NCBI GenBank assembly: GCA_016192345.1
Contig: JACPUH010000037.1
Coordinates: forward strand, 1-64,000
From: Ignavibacteriales bacterium
Lineage (GTDB): Bacteria > Bacteroidota > Ignavibacteria > UBA10030
Direction of reading: 5' to 3'
Length of the DNA stretch: 64,000 bases
Shown here piece by piece: positions 36,439 through 45,843 of this stretch (its first letter is position 1; the number at the start of each line of letters is the position of its first letter). The position numbers were made by a program, and so were the translations under genes. Below the pieces are notes generated by a model. That model saw nothing but the letters and a program-made list of their open reading frames with translations. It did no database searches and was not told the origin of the DNA.

Positions 36439-39400
36439 TCAGAGATCAAACGATAGCCGGACGCCGAGGAAAATATTCCTCGGGTTCAGGAAATTGAACC
36501 ATTCCTGGTTCGGCATATCAATATAGGCTTTGTCATTCAACACTCGATCGACTTCTCCACGGTCGGCAACCTGCCAGGCGTTATTCACCCATCGGTAGTA
36601 CTGGTTTGTCGACGCATCGAAATAGATAGGTCGTGTGTGCGGAGTCCCGACCGCCGTCAGGTTGCTCGTGTGCACCATCGGCTGATAGGCCACTCCCGCC
36701 ATCCGGTAATCTCCGGGACGGTCATCGCCCGAAATGTTTCCATAGTACTTGTTGAACTCTTCCGGAAGGTGGAGCGACTTGAGATAATTTTCATAGTCTG
36801 TCCCATCCACGAAGCCGTACGTCGTCAACTGTTTCAGATTCAAAACATTGCCGATGTCCGCAAAGATCTGGAAATTGGCGCCTCCGAGCCTGAAGTTCTT
36901 GCTGATCCGGATGTCCATCCCGTAGTCGTCCCGCCACTGGATGTTATTGCTGACGCCCGGGACTGAACCTCCTCCGACCCACGTGAAGTAGAATCCGGCG
37001 TTCCATGTCGCGAGAATATTGAGGCGAACATCCCCCAGGGGATGGAACCCGCTGAAGTCCGGTCCAAACTCCTCCGGCGTAAAGAAGTCGATGTTGGCGC
37101 GTGCATAGGGGCGGGGGATCGGTTTGGTCTGAATCGGGTTGGACCGTTCGTAATTGCGCTGGTCCACGGGGTTCTGGTAGTACTGTGTCCATCCAAAGTA
37201 ACCGCTGGTGGAAACCATGTAGGTGTAGTTCAAGAATCCCTGCACCCAGTCGCCGCGGTTCTTTGTCAGGGTCAGCTCGAATCCCCGGATGTCCTCATAC
37301 GAATTATTGGTCGTGACCTGGTAGTTCGGGACGCTGTTATAGCCGGTGTAGCGCACAAGCTGGGATTGGTCGCTGACATCCTTATAATACGCCGCCGTGC
37401 GGAAGAGGAACATGTCGAACAGATTATGTTCGTACCCTAACTCATACGCCACGGTTCTCTCCAACGGCAGGTTGGGGTCTGCGAGGCGGACGACGTCACT
37501 GGTGGCAGTTTCATGCCGGACGAGGTAGAGGTTCTCCGGCGTGGGAAGTGCGCGGAAATGGCCGTAATTGAAATACAGTTTTGCGTTTTCGGTGATCGGG
37601 AAGGCGACGTTCAGCCGGGGCATCAAGGTCGTGATCCGCTTTGTCGGCTCCTTTTGCAGGAGGGAATCGATGCCGAAGGAGCTCGCACCGCGGAACAGTT
37701 TCGTATAGGGATCGTACACATACCACTCGCCGCCGGCGTGGGACAGGGTGAAACGCAGACCGGCGTCGACAATCATTCCTTCAAATTCCAGCTTGTCCTT
37801 GACATAGGCTTCGAGGCGCGTCGGATACGTGCGCCATTTTGACGTCGAGCGGCCGGAGGGGAGTACCTCATCGACGGAACCGTAATTCACCCCGTTGTCG
37901 GTATAGCCGAACTCGACGCCCCCCTTCAACTCATTGTAACTGTCGATTTGGCTGACGATGTCGAACTTTGCGATGTAGGAACGGACAATGCTGCTATCGC
38001 GCGCGTTGCTCATGCCGATGGCCATCCGCATGCCTTCGATGCCGGTCGTGGAGTAGTTCCCTGGATTGCCGATGAAGCCGAACGGCGCTTCATCAAGGTA
38101 GTATCCATTGCCGAACTTGAAGACGCGCGAGGTATCCCTCGTCCGGCCCGGGTTCGTGCTGTAGTCGGAGGCGAACCGCTGCAGGACGACTTCATAAAAC
38201 GTCGTCGGGTTGATCACGTGGGTGAGTTTCGCACCGATGATATTCCGATCGACGCTGTTCGGCGCCCAGTAGTCATTCGTGAACAGGCGCGTATCGATGA
38301 AGCTGACGCGGTTCATCGCGTTTCCAATCGAGGCGGCGGACCCGAAACTCCCGTAAGCGCCGGTCTGGTTCAAATCGACGGCGTCGTTGCGGCCGACGGT
38401 TCCTTCGATCATGAGTTTCATCCCCTGTGCAAGATCGGAGGTGATCTTCAACGAACCGCTATAGTCGGTTGCGGCATCGCGGGAGAGAGGGATCGCATAT
38501 TGCGTGTTATTAAACCGGAAGGAGGAATAAAACCGCAGGTTCCCCAGGAGATCGGAAACGCCGGGGACGGGACCCCCCACACCGACGTCGAGCGTCATAT
38601 CGGGTTTTGTAATATCGAAGCTTTTCCGGTGTTGCCAGAGGAACACTTGCCTGGCTGCCTCGGGAGTCAGATCGTCGCTTGGATCATCATTCGAGAGAAG
38701 CTTTTCGGAGATGCTGTTCCATCCTTCGAACACTTTATATTGCGCCTGCATCCAGGGATCCCATTTGCCGTTGGTCGTCCCGGTCCAGGCAACATCATTA
38801 TCGAGGAACGGTCGGATCCAGTACGAATTGAAATCATTCGGCTTGATGCCGAAGTATTTCTTCGTCGGCGGACTGTAGCGGACGATCGCCCCGACGTTGT
38901 ACTTTGACCTGCTTCCCTCCTTGGTCACCACGTTGACCAGTCCTGAGCGGATTTGACCGTATTCGGCGCTGAAGCCACCCGTTTGAATCTGAAAATCTTC
39001 CACCGCGAGCAAGCTGATGCTGGTGTAGGGAGTGTTATTCCGTTCGTCCCGGAAGGTGAGCCCGTTGACGACGAACGCGGTTTGATCGGAACCGCCTCCC
39101 CGAATGGTCAATCCCTGCACGCCCGCCTGCAACCCGATAATGCTCGCAACCTGGGATATCGGGAGGTTTTCGACTTCCTTTGCGGTGATGTTGGCCCGGC
39201 TTGCTGCCACATCCCGTTGAACGACGGGGCGGGCCGCGACCACCACAACCTCCTGCGTTTCGAAGACCGTCTCGCTGAGGGAGAAATCAAGGTTGGTGGT
39301 CTGGTTGATGCTGACGCGCACGTCCACCATGGTCGAAGGGGCATACCCGATCATGGAAGCTTTTAACTGGTAGGAACCGGGCGGGATGCTGAGGATGACA

Positions 39401-39579
39401 TAGGAGCCGTCGATATTCGTGGAGGCGCCCAGCGTGGTCCCCTCCACGACGATGTTGGTCCCGACAAGGGGTTCCTTTGTCCGCGCGTCAAGGACCTTCC
39501 CGGCGATCTTTCCGGTCTGTGCGAAGGCGAATGAGCACCCGAGGACAAGGAGCAACACAACGTGGTAAGCAGACTTCAT
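36439..39579 (-). CDS. TonB-dependent receptor (triad 3)
   Basis: 1046 residues, start fixed by CCAGGAGATTTTT. Signal peptide to about residue 20 (CSFAFAQ). The CarboxypepD_reg-like domain is TGKIAGKVLDARTKEPLVGT, followed by a TonB-box-like stretch (ETQEVVVVAARPVV), plug with GLTIRGGGSDQTAFVVNGL and a barrel ending GVRLSFDL. It heads triad 3. Its promoter is probably the TTGACA-17-CATATT at 39708-39736, giving a leader of roughly 120 bases. The substrate is not predictable from the sequence. Confidence 0.9.
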   Translation of the reverse strand: MKSAYHVVLLLVLGCSFAFAQTGKIAGKVLDARTKEPLVGTNIVVEGTTLGASTNIDGSYVILSIPPGSYQLKASMIGYAPSTMVDVRVSINQTTNLDFSLSETVFETQEVVVVAARPVVQRDVAASRANITAKEVENLPISQVASIIGLQAGVQGLTIRGGGSDQTAFVVNGLTFRDERNNTPYTSISLLAVEDFQIQTGGFSAEYGQIRSGLVNVVTKEGSRSKYNVGAIVRYSPPTKKYFGIKPNDFNSYWIRPFLDNDVAWTGTTNGKWDPWMQAQYKVFEGWNSISEKLLSNDDPSDDLTPEAARQVFLWQHRKSFDITKPDMTLDVGVGGPVPGVSDLLGNLRFYSSFRFNNTQYAIPLSRDAATDYSGSLKITSDLAQGMKLMIEGTVGRNDAVDLNQTGAYGSFGSAASIGNAMNRVSFIDTRLFTNDYWAPNSVDRNIIGAKLTHVINPTTFYEVVLQRFASDYSTNPGRTRDTSRVFKFGNGYYLDEAPFGFIGNPGNYSTTGIEGMRMAIGMSNARDSSIVRSYIAKFDIVSQIDSYNELKGGVEFGYTDNGVNYGSVDEVLPSGRSTSKWRTYPTRLEAYVKDKLEFEGMIVDAGLRFTLSHAGGEWYVYDPYTKLFRGASSFGIDSLLQKEPTKRITTLMPRLNVAFPITENAKLYFNYGHFRALPTPENLYLVRHETATSDVVRLADPNLPLERTVAYELGYEHNLFDMFLFRTAAYYKDVSDQSQLVRYTGYNSVPNYQVTTNNSYEDIRGFELTLTKNRGDWVQGFLNYTYMVSTSGYFGWTQYYQNPVDQRNYERSNPIQTKPIPRPYARANIDFFTPEEFGPDFSGFHPLGDVRLNILATWNAGFYFTWVGGGSVPGVSNNIQWRDDYGMDIRISKNFRLGGANFQIFADIGNVLNLKQLTTYGFVDGTDYENYLKSLHLPEEFNKYYGNISGDDRPGDYRMAGVAYQPMVHTSNLTAVGTPHTRPIYFDASTNQYYRWVNNAWQVADRGEVDRVLNDKAYIDMPNQEWFNFLNPRNIFLGVRLSFDL

Positions 39580-39707
39580 AAAAATCTCCTGGCGATGGAA
39601 TTATCGATGGGGGGGAGAAGGTGCAGCAGGGAGAGATATCGGATGAACTGTTGCAGCATGAGTTCCACGCCTGCAAGTCAATAATGATGAGAGAACAATG
39701 GTGCGAG

Positions 39708-39736
39708 AATATGAAAAAACTTCGGGATGATGTCAA
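39708..39736 (-). promoter_or_regulatory. Sigma70-like promoter of triad 3
   Basis: On the minus strand TTGACA (39736-39731), a 17-base spacer and CATATT (39713-39708), about 130 bases ahead of the receptor ATG. Confidence 0.6.
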
Positions 39737-40188
39737 GAAGTTTCCCGGGTTTCTCACAAGGGAATCCTCATCCGGGGAGACTCAAAAGTTTGTCAGGAGG
39801 AATAACCGAGAAAGAAGGGAAAAAAGCCCCCGTCTCAAGCACCTCTTTAAGGGACGTGCGTTACCGATTTAAAGGAGTTTTAAACTTAGGAATCAATGGC
39901 GAAAACAATAAACGAGAAGTGGGGCGAGAGTACCCATTGTCTTTATTTCATGCTCGATCTCAGCGAATGACGGGCTATGAGGGGGAAAAATGATAGGACT
40001 TCTGATGCCGGATCGGAAAGGATGATTTCTTGTAACTGCCCAGCATAGAAGCAAAAAAGTAACCCATTAATCCCTTCGGGTCTGAGTTAGGCGCGCATTT
40101 CCTCAGGGTCGAAGACTTCGCTAATCCCCGTTCAATATGGGAATCCAGACTCGTCCTAAATAAAGAAGAGATCAATCAAGAGTAGTTT

Positions 40189-40220
40189 TCTCTTCGCGGA
40201 GATTCGTGCAGATTAGTGGG
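40189..40220. repeat. Dispersed repeat B, copy 2
   Basis: TTCTCTTCGCGGAGATTCGT followed by GCAGATTAGTGGG, matching 14777-14808 at most positions. It lies just downstream of the PstS-like gene. Confidence 0.55.
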
Positions 40221-40257
40221 AAAAAGACGCTGAGTAATTACAATTTCTTACTCAATC

Positions 40258-41190
40258 TCACTCGGTCGGTTTCAGCCGGATCGGCTGTGTTCCGGGAACA
40301 AGGTTGCGTTTTAGAAAAATTCTTTGTCCTTCCCTGCCGGCGAGGAACGTGACGAAGCCTGAGGCCAGAGACCCCTGTGGTGCTTTCGCGTACACATGGA
40401 TTCCCCGCTTCAACGGGTAGTAGTTCCGATACACGTGAGCGGGGTGGGGGGGATAAAACTTGCCGACGGTTTCAATGGGAGGGGGAAAGATCGAGTCGGC
40501 TCGCACATCGGGCTCTGCGATTTCAAGGACTTTGGCGGGGACGCGGGCTGAGTCGAGCCAATCGAGATCCGCAAAGCCTATCGAGAGAGGGTTCTGCACA
40601 ACGGATCGAAGCGTCTGAAGGTTTGAGGATGTGTGTAGGATTCCCGTTCCCGGACGTTCTCCCTTCAACAATCGGCCCGCGAGGTATAAACCCAAGTCCG
40701 AGGAATCCTGGAGAAAGACGGTGATGGGCCCTTTCGCGCCCTCGGGATGGGAAAGTTGCTCCCAGCGCTTCAGCCTGCCGGTGAGGATATCGAGGAGTTC
40801 GGGAGTAGTGATCCGTTCAACAGGATTCGTATGGTGAACGACGGCGATGGCTGCGTCGTACGCGATCGTGATTTCGGAGGGGACAAGCCCTTGATTTGCC
40901 ATTCGTCCCCGTTCTCTTTCATTGAACGGTCGGGTGACGACGATGCACCGGGCTGTGTCGGCGAGAAACCGGTCGATCGCCTCATCCGAGGTGCAGAGGT
41001 CATACGTTACCATCGCCCCGTTCCTGGCGTAGATTGCCATGAACTCCCCGACCTCCCGCTGCATGGCCGGCGCAACAGACTCCGAAACAAGAACGTGCAG
41101 GGTCCCTTTGGTGGGGGTTTCCGGTTTCTCCGCTAGGCAGCCGCCGGCAAGAATTACCGGAAACAGGATCCAGGCTCTCATGGAGGTCAT
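40258..41190 (-). CDS. PstS-like phosphate-binding lipoprotein (orphan)
   Basis: 310 residues, starting at ATG 41190 behind AAGGGATGAAGA. The lipobox VILAGGC puts the lipidated Cys at residue 18. The body follows the PBP2/PstS-like plan: GTLHVLVSESVAPAMQRE, CIVVTRPFNERER, a stretch like the PstS YAIAVVHHTNP, LLDILTGRLKRWEQL and VFLQDSSDLGLYLAGRLL. PstS relatives bind phosphate or act as secreted sensors. No pstCAB or phoU is adjacent, so it may be a scavenging or signalling protein and not a transporter component. A hairpin at 41244 separates it from the upstream surface-protein gene. Confidence 0.78.
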   Translation of the reverse strand: MTSMRAWILFPVILAGGCLAEKPETPTKGTLHVLVSESVAPAMQREVGEFMAIYARNGAMVTYDLCTSDEAIDRFLADTARCIVVTRPFNERERGRMANQGLVPSEITIAYDAAIAVVHHTNPVERITTPELLDILTGRLKRWEQLSHPEGAKGPITVFLQDSSDLGLYLAGRLLKGERPGTGILHTSSNLQTLRSVVQNPLSIGFADLDWLDSARVPAKVLEIAEPDVRADSIFPPPIETVGKFYPPHPAHVYRNYYPLKRGIHVYAKAPQGSLASGFVTFLAGREGQRIFLKRNLVPGTQPIRLKPTE

Positions 41191-41243
41191 TCTTCATCCC
41201 TTAATAAAAAAGGCACCCGGGAATATCGGATGCCTGATGAAAC

Positions 41244-41275
41244 GGCCTGACAGGTTTTGAAAAACCTGTCAGGCC
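41244..41275 (-). terminator. Hairpin terminator or REP-like palindrome
   Basis: GGCCTGACAGGTTTT (41244-41258) and AAAACCTGTCAGGCC (41261-41275) are exact complements. Closely similar CCTGACAGG palindromes are scattered in many Bacteroidota genomes, so this may be a dispersed element serving as terminator for the gene at 41293. No strong T-run lies beyond the stem. Confidence 0.65.
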
Positions 41276-41292
41276 TTTGAACATGATGGTCG

Positions 41293-44200
41293 TTACTTTA
41301 ACAACACCATCTTTTTTGATTGCACATATCCACCGGCGACGATGCGGTAGAAATAGACGCCGGTAGAGACGCTCTGACCGAAGGAGTTCCGGCCATCCCA
41401 CCGTACGGTATGGCGCCCGGGGTTCCTGTCCTCACCGTTGAGAAGCACCACAACTTCACGGCCAAGGAGATCATAGACCCGCAGGTCGACCGGCAACCGC
41501 TCAGGCAGCGAGAAGTTGATGTTCGTTGTCGGGTTGAAGGGGTTCGGGTAGTTCTGGCTCAACGAGAAGGTGAGCGGAACGTTCCCATCCTCCACATCGG
41601 TGACCGTCGGCTGCGTCCTGTCCAACTCGCGAAGGATGATGGCATCTGCCAGCAGCGCGAACGTGTCGCGACGGGCAAAGTTCGTCGTGCCCGCCGGATA
41701 GGTTTTACTGACTTCCGCCGTGTCGTTCTCCAGGCGGACGTGGCCGAAGAAGGCCTGGCCGCCGGCGACATCACGTCCGCCGCGCAGGAACCAGTGGTTG
41801 CCAAGATTAATCTCGATGACATTCGACTGGCCGGGGACCGGTGCGCTGTTCTGGCTCACCACCGTATCCCTGGTGACGATGCCCCCCGTGCTGTAGACCT
41901 TGTAGCGGGCTGCCGGACTAAACCTGGCGCCACCGCGCGGGATTGTCACTGCAACGTTCATCAGGACTGAATCGGGGAACGCCGGGTCGGTCGGAATCTG
42001 CGGGAACCACTCCACTCTCGCATTGCCGTTAAAGTAGAGCGGTGCGAGGTGTCGGGTCTTGCCACGACCGATGATGTTGTCCGTGTTGTTTGTTTCCACC
42101 TGCCAGTTGGTCATCCGAGTCTTATCCCACCCGCTCAGGTAGAGACCGCCGCGGGCCGGAGTGAAAGAAACCTCCTGGTCGCTTCCATCATCCTCGATGG
42201 CATAAATCCCGCCGATACCATTTCCTGCCACGGGGATCAACATGATGGAATCGCGCGTGGAGTTTGATCGAATCTCAAGAGTGTCGATGTACCCGTTAAA
42301 TATCCGATCGGGGACGAACTCCGTTGTCAGCTTCAACTCACCCGTCAGGGCCCGGAGGAAGATCGGCGTTGCCGGCGGGGAGACAAGCTTAAAGAAGCGG
42401 CCATCCCGGAACTTGAGGCTACTGATGACAACCTGGGACTCACCACGGCTTCCGACCAAAACTTCCTTCTTGTTCGCCTTCCCATCGAGGCCCGCCGGAG
42501 TGCGATAGCTGATATCACCAAACCCGATCGTCGTGCCTTGGATGACATTCACGCCGATCAGTGCGCCGGAGGGGACTTTGCGAACCCGAAGAAGATCGGC
42601 TCGCAAGAAGCTTCCGGATGCGGTCGGATCCAACTCGGTTTGTGCATTTCTCTCCAGGGTAATGGAAATCGGCCCGCCCGGAGTCAGGAAAAATGTCTTG
42701 GCGGTTCCACCGATCTGCAGCCATGTGTGGGTGGAAAGTGTCGTGGCGCTGAAGTAACCGCTATCCTGCGGGACACCGAAGGTGTGTACAACCCTCGTGA
42801 GTGTGTTTCGGTACCCGTTGGGTGATCCCGCCGGTCCGCCATACTCCAGAATGTATCGTCCTTCCGTCGAAATCTTACCAAGCACGATTTCGGGAAGTTC
42901 GAATTCATAAATTGCCTGGTGGGGAAGAGTCGCTGTCCCACCGACGTTAACGCGGCTGCTGATGTTTCCATTCGGGACCGGATAGGCAATCGGAGACCGG
43001 ACGGAATTAAGGAATGCAGTACCGGCAACTTCCCGGTAACGCGCAATCGTCTGAACAGCAGGAGGCCCGGGGGCACGGAAGTGAGGTTCGGCTCCACCGG
43101 CACTCGCGTTCATGATGAAATTGTAATTGACCCCTTCACCGATCAAGGGGATGTAGGCCTGCGGCTCGTTGCTGTCGTTGCTGTAAATGACCAGGGAGTC
43201 ACGAGCGGAACCTTCCTGGAAGGGGGAGAATGCGAGCTCGATGTCTGTCCATCCGCCCGACTCCGTTCCGTCCTGGTTCACCGCCAACGGTGGAATGTTC
43301 AAGGGGAGGGTCAGGTTCTTTGTGTAGAACCATGGCACCGGCGTCGCCGTTGCGAAAAGCCTGATATCGCTGATGACGAGCGTATCGGAGCCGAGGTTGA
43401 ACAGCCTATAATTCTTGACAAGCTCATCGCCCAGTGTGATCTGACCGAAATCTTCAAGCACCCTCACCGGCGCAAAGTCCACCGTGCGGCGACCGAACTC
43501 AAGGTCGGCACTCTGTGAGGAGCGAAGCAGCCGAATGGCGTCGACGCGCATAAAAGCGCCGGATTGAGCATCTGCCCCAATAGTAATCGAGGCCGCATTC
43601 GGTCCTACGCCATCGATATTATGGAACATGATGGGAAACCATGTTCCGTTCACTCCGACGACGTTGTTCTGCTGCATACTGTAGCGTATGCTGTCGACGA
43701 TTCCGCCGACGCCAAATTTCCGGAGATGGACGTAGTAGCCGGTGCCCACGTTCGCACTGTTGAGGATGTAGTGATAAATCAGGTACGGTGCTGTCTTGTC
43801 CACGGTAAATGTCCAACGAGCAGACGAACCATTGGGAGATCCGTCAAGGTTCGGGGACCGGCGGTGGCCGGTCGTCGTTCCACCGAAATCGAGGGTTGAG
43901 AGGTTTTCCCAGAACGGTCCCGTTTCCGCATAGCTTGAGTCGTTGCTCTGGGTCGGGAAGCCGTTGAGGCCTCGCACGTTATCCACGGTGATGTAATTGG
44001 CCGGATCAATAATAGTCTGGTTGGTTCCGGTCCCGAGCAATGCGATCTTCCGCGGGCTGGTTTCCAACGCCGTGTAGGTATGGTTGATCAACAGTGTATC
44101 GCGCAGGAGGCCGGCGATTGTTGGATTAAACCGGAGCTCAATACTCACGCTATCCCCTGCGGGAAGCTGGGTGACCAGCGTATTGGATTGAATGGTAAAG

Positions 44201-45789
44201 TTTGTCCCTGAAACCAGGGCAAGCGAGCTCAATTGATAGGCATTCGCGGTGCGGTTGTAGAGTTTGATGGTCGAGTCCTTGGTCGCCCCGATACGGAGGT
44301 TTCCGAAGTTTACCGCTGCAGCGGAATACTGAACTGCCGATGCGACGCGTCCCAAAACGGGGAATCTGCCCGGCGTCGCTCCATGGAATGCCGAATAGAC
44401 CAGGATCGTATCCGGATGCGTGGAAGCGAGGTTGGGCAATGTGTCGTTTGCCGTAAACTGAATATCCACAAACAATGTGTCCCCTGCCGCGACCGGAAGA
44501 TTCGTCGTGCCGGAAGTGATCTGGTATTTGCCATCGTTCTCATCGAACCGGAGGCTGTCGATGGTCAGGGCGACATCCTGGAAGTTGTAAATTCTCAAGA
44601 TGCCCTTTGCGGTGTTGCCAAGCCCGACGGTGCCGAAATCGTTCGTCAAGGCATTGGCCCCGTTCCGGAGCGTTACTCGTCGTGTGCTCCCACCTTCTAT
44701 GAGCATCATCACGCGGTTGCCGCCGGGGATGGTGTCGTTCGTCCAGACCGAGATGGTATCGCGGTGGACTGCCGCAAGTGTCTTCGGTTGATAAATGAAT
44801 TGCAGGATCCTGTCGGCTGAAACGGTTGCGGCGTGGGTATAGGGGGTCGGTGTAATACTTCTGAAATGGGGACCGTTGAACGTAATGCTGTCAACACGGA
44901 CGGCGGGGGCACCGACCGTCAAGTTTCGAATTGTTATTAAACCCACCTTACTGCTATCGATGCCTACCAGGGGGTTCAAGGATCCCTTGTTGGCACCTGC
45001 GTTCAATGCGTTAACCCGGACCGAGTCTTCGTTGTCGAGGTTGACTGCGGCAAGTGAAAACCGGAGATGTCCGTGGGAGCGGCCGGTCAGAGAGAGCGTT
45101 AGGGGGGAGCTCCCCGTCAGCGAGCTGTTATGCACCACGCTCATCGTTGCCCGGTCGCGTGTGGCTGTGGTATTCAGGAACTGCAACATCACCTTCACGC
45201 TATCCTTTCCTGCAATCGTCGCCGGTGTCGCCAACAGCGTGGTGAAGGAGGCGTGACTGAAATCAACGGCAGAGACCGTCACAGCAGCAGAACCATCGTT
45301 CTTGATGGTGACGCTATCCAAACGCGGGGATCCGGAGAGGACATCGGTAAACGCGAGCGATGTCAACACGGCCCCGGTTCTCGGATTCGTGATGCGCAGG
45401 GGGTTGGTCCCCGTCCCGCTCAAAGGGATCCTGAATGCCTGCTGGCTGCTGCTGTTGTGTGTAATCCTGACCGTATCGGGGATTGACCCGAGAGCGGCCG
45501 GAGTGAAGGTGACCTTGATCTTGACGCTGTCATTCGGAAGGATAAGAGCCGTCGGGTTTCCCTCCACCGCATAGGACGTGGTGTTCTTTGAGATGCCCGT
45601 CAGGCTGAACCCAAACTGTGTGGTGTTCTTGACGTAGAAACTGTCCGCTTTTGACGTGAGTCCGATAACGTTGCCGAAAGCGATGCTGGACTTCGTTGTT
45701 GTCAACTGGGCGAAAACGTTCGACGTGGCCAACACACAAAGGGCCAGGCCGAGGATGCCCGTTGAGAGCGATCGTATCAGTCGTTCCAT
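41293..45789 (-). CDS. Giant T9SS-exported HYDIN/ASH-type surface protein
   Basis: 1498 residues, start behind GTAGGAGGTTTACT. Signal peptide ends at NVFAQ. At least five ASH/HYDIN-like (choice-of-anchor D) Ig modules occupy residues 30-600, each with patterns like NDSVKIKVTFTPAALGSIPD and SGTGTN. About residues 610-790 hold a golvesin/xanthan-lyase-like carbohydrate-binding module (TVDNVRGLNGFPTQSNDSSY), followed by another ASH module, a second golvesin-like module, and a T9SS type A sorting domain at the end (LSQNYPNPFNPTTNINF). No catalytic motif. It is probably an adhesin or matrix protein. Confidence 0.85.
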   Translation of the reverse strand: MERLIRSLSTGILGLALCVLATSNVFAQLTTTKSSIAFGNVIGLTSKADSFYVKNTTQFGFSLTGISKNTTSYAVEGNPTALILPNDSVKIKVTFTPAALGSIPDTVRITHNSSSQQAFRIPLSGTGTNPLRITNPRTGAVLTSLAFTDVLSGSPRLDSVTIKNDGSAAVTVSAVDFSHASFTTLLATPATIAGKDSVKVMLQFLNTTATRDRATMSVVHNSSLTGSSPLTLSLTGRSHGHLRFSLAAVNLDNEDSVRVNALNAGANKGSLNPLVGIDSSKVGLITIRNLTVGAPAVRVDSITFNGPHFRSITPTPYTHAATVSADRILQFIYQPKTLAAVHRDTISVWTNDTIPGGNRVMMLIEGGSTRRVTLRNGANALTNDFGTVGLGNTAKGILRIYNFQDVALTIDSLRFDENDGKYQITSGTTNLPVAAGDTLFVDIQFTANDTLPNLASTHPDTILVYSAFHGATPGRFPVLGRVASAVQYSAAAVNFGNLRIGATKDSTIKLYNRTANAYQLSSLALVSGTNFTIQSNTLVTQLPAGDSVSIELRFNPTIAGLLRDTLLINHTYTALETSPRKIALLGTGTNQTIIDPANYITVDNVRGLNGFPTQSNDSSYAETGPFWENLSTLDFGGTTTGHRRSPNLDGSPNGSSARWTFTVDKTAPYLIYHYILNSANVGTGYYVHLRKFGVGGIVDSIRYSMQQNNVVGVNGTWFPIMFHNIDGVGPNAASITIGADAQSGAFMRVDAIRLLRSSQSADLEFGRRTVDFAPVRVLEDFGQITLGDELVKNYRLFNLGSDTLVISDIRLFATATPVPWFYTKNLTLPLNIPPLAVNQDGTESGGWTDIELAFSPFQEGSARDSLVIYSNDSNEPQAYIPLIGEGVNYNFIMNASAGGAEPHFRAPGPPAVQTIARYREVAGTAFLNSVRSPIAYPVPNGNISSRVNVGGTATLPHQAIYEFELPEIVLGKISTEGRYILEYGGPAGSPNGYRNTLTRVVHTFGVPQDSGYFSATTLSTHTWLQIGGTAKTFFLTPGGPISITLERNAQTELDPTASGSFLRADLLRVRKVPSGALIGVNVIQGTTIGFGDISYRTPAGLDGKANKKEVLVGSRGESQVVISSLKFRDGRFFKLVSPPATPIFLRALTGELKLTTEFVPDRIFNGYIDTLEIRSNSTRDSIMLIPVAGNGIGGIYAIEDDGSDQEVSFTPARGGLYLSGWDKTRMTNWQVETNNTDNIIGRGKTRHLAPLYFNGNARVEWFPQIPTDPAFPDSVLMNVAVTIPRGGARFSPAARYKVYSTGGIVTRDTVVSQNSAPVPGQSNVIEINLGNHWFLRGGRDVAGGQAFFGHVRLENDTAEVSKTYPAGTTNFARRDTFALLADAIILRELDRTQPTVTDVEDGNVPLTFSLSQNYPNPFNPTTNINFSLPERLPVDLRVYDLLGREVVVLLNGEDRNPGRHTVRWDGRNSFGQSVSTGVYFYRIVAGGYVQSKKMVLLK

Positions 45790-45843
45790 AGTAAACCTCC
45801 TACAGGAAGGGGTGAAGGAATGGTGAAATGTACACCGTACAGG

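Larger units (their letters stand above)
39580..40257. other. Intergenic region with promoter and repeats (678 bases)
   Basis: It contains the triad 3 promoter (39708-39736), one CCCTTCGGG unit (40069-40080) and dispersed repeat B (40189-40220). The rest is somewhat AT-richer than its surroundings with no supported gene. Open frames near 39975-40175 look like non-coding repeat debris. Confidence 0.6.

Noticed and set aside
36439-39579. SusC assignment for the three TonB-dependent receptors.
   Set aside because: No SusD-like gene follows any of them and the lengths and context fit the general CarboxypepD_reg-type receptors better.
39975-40175. 66-codon frame on the minus strand between triad 3 and the PstS-like gene.
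   Set aside because: It overlaps a CCCTTCGGG repeat, has no ribosome site and reads like translated non-coding DNA.
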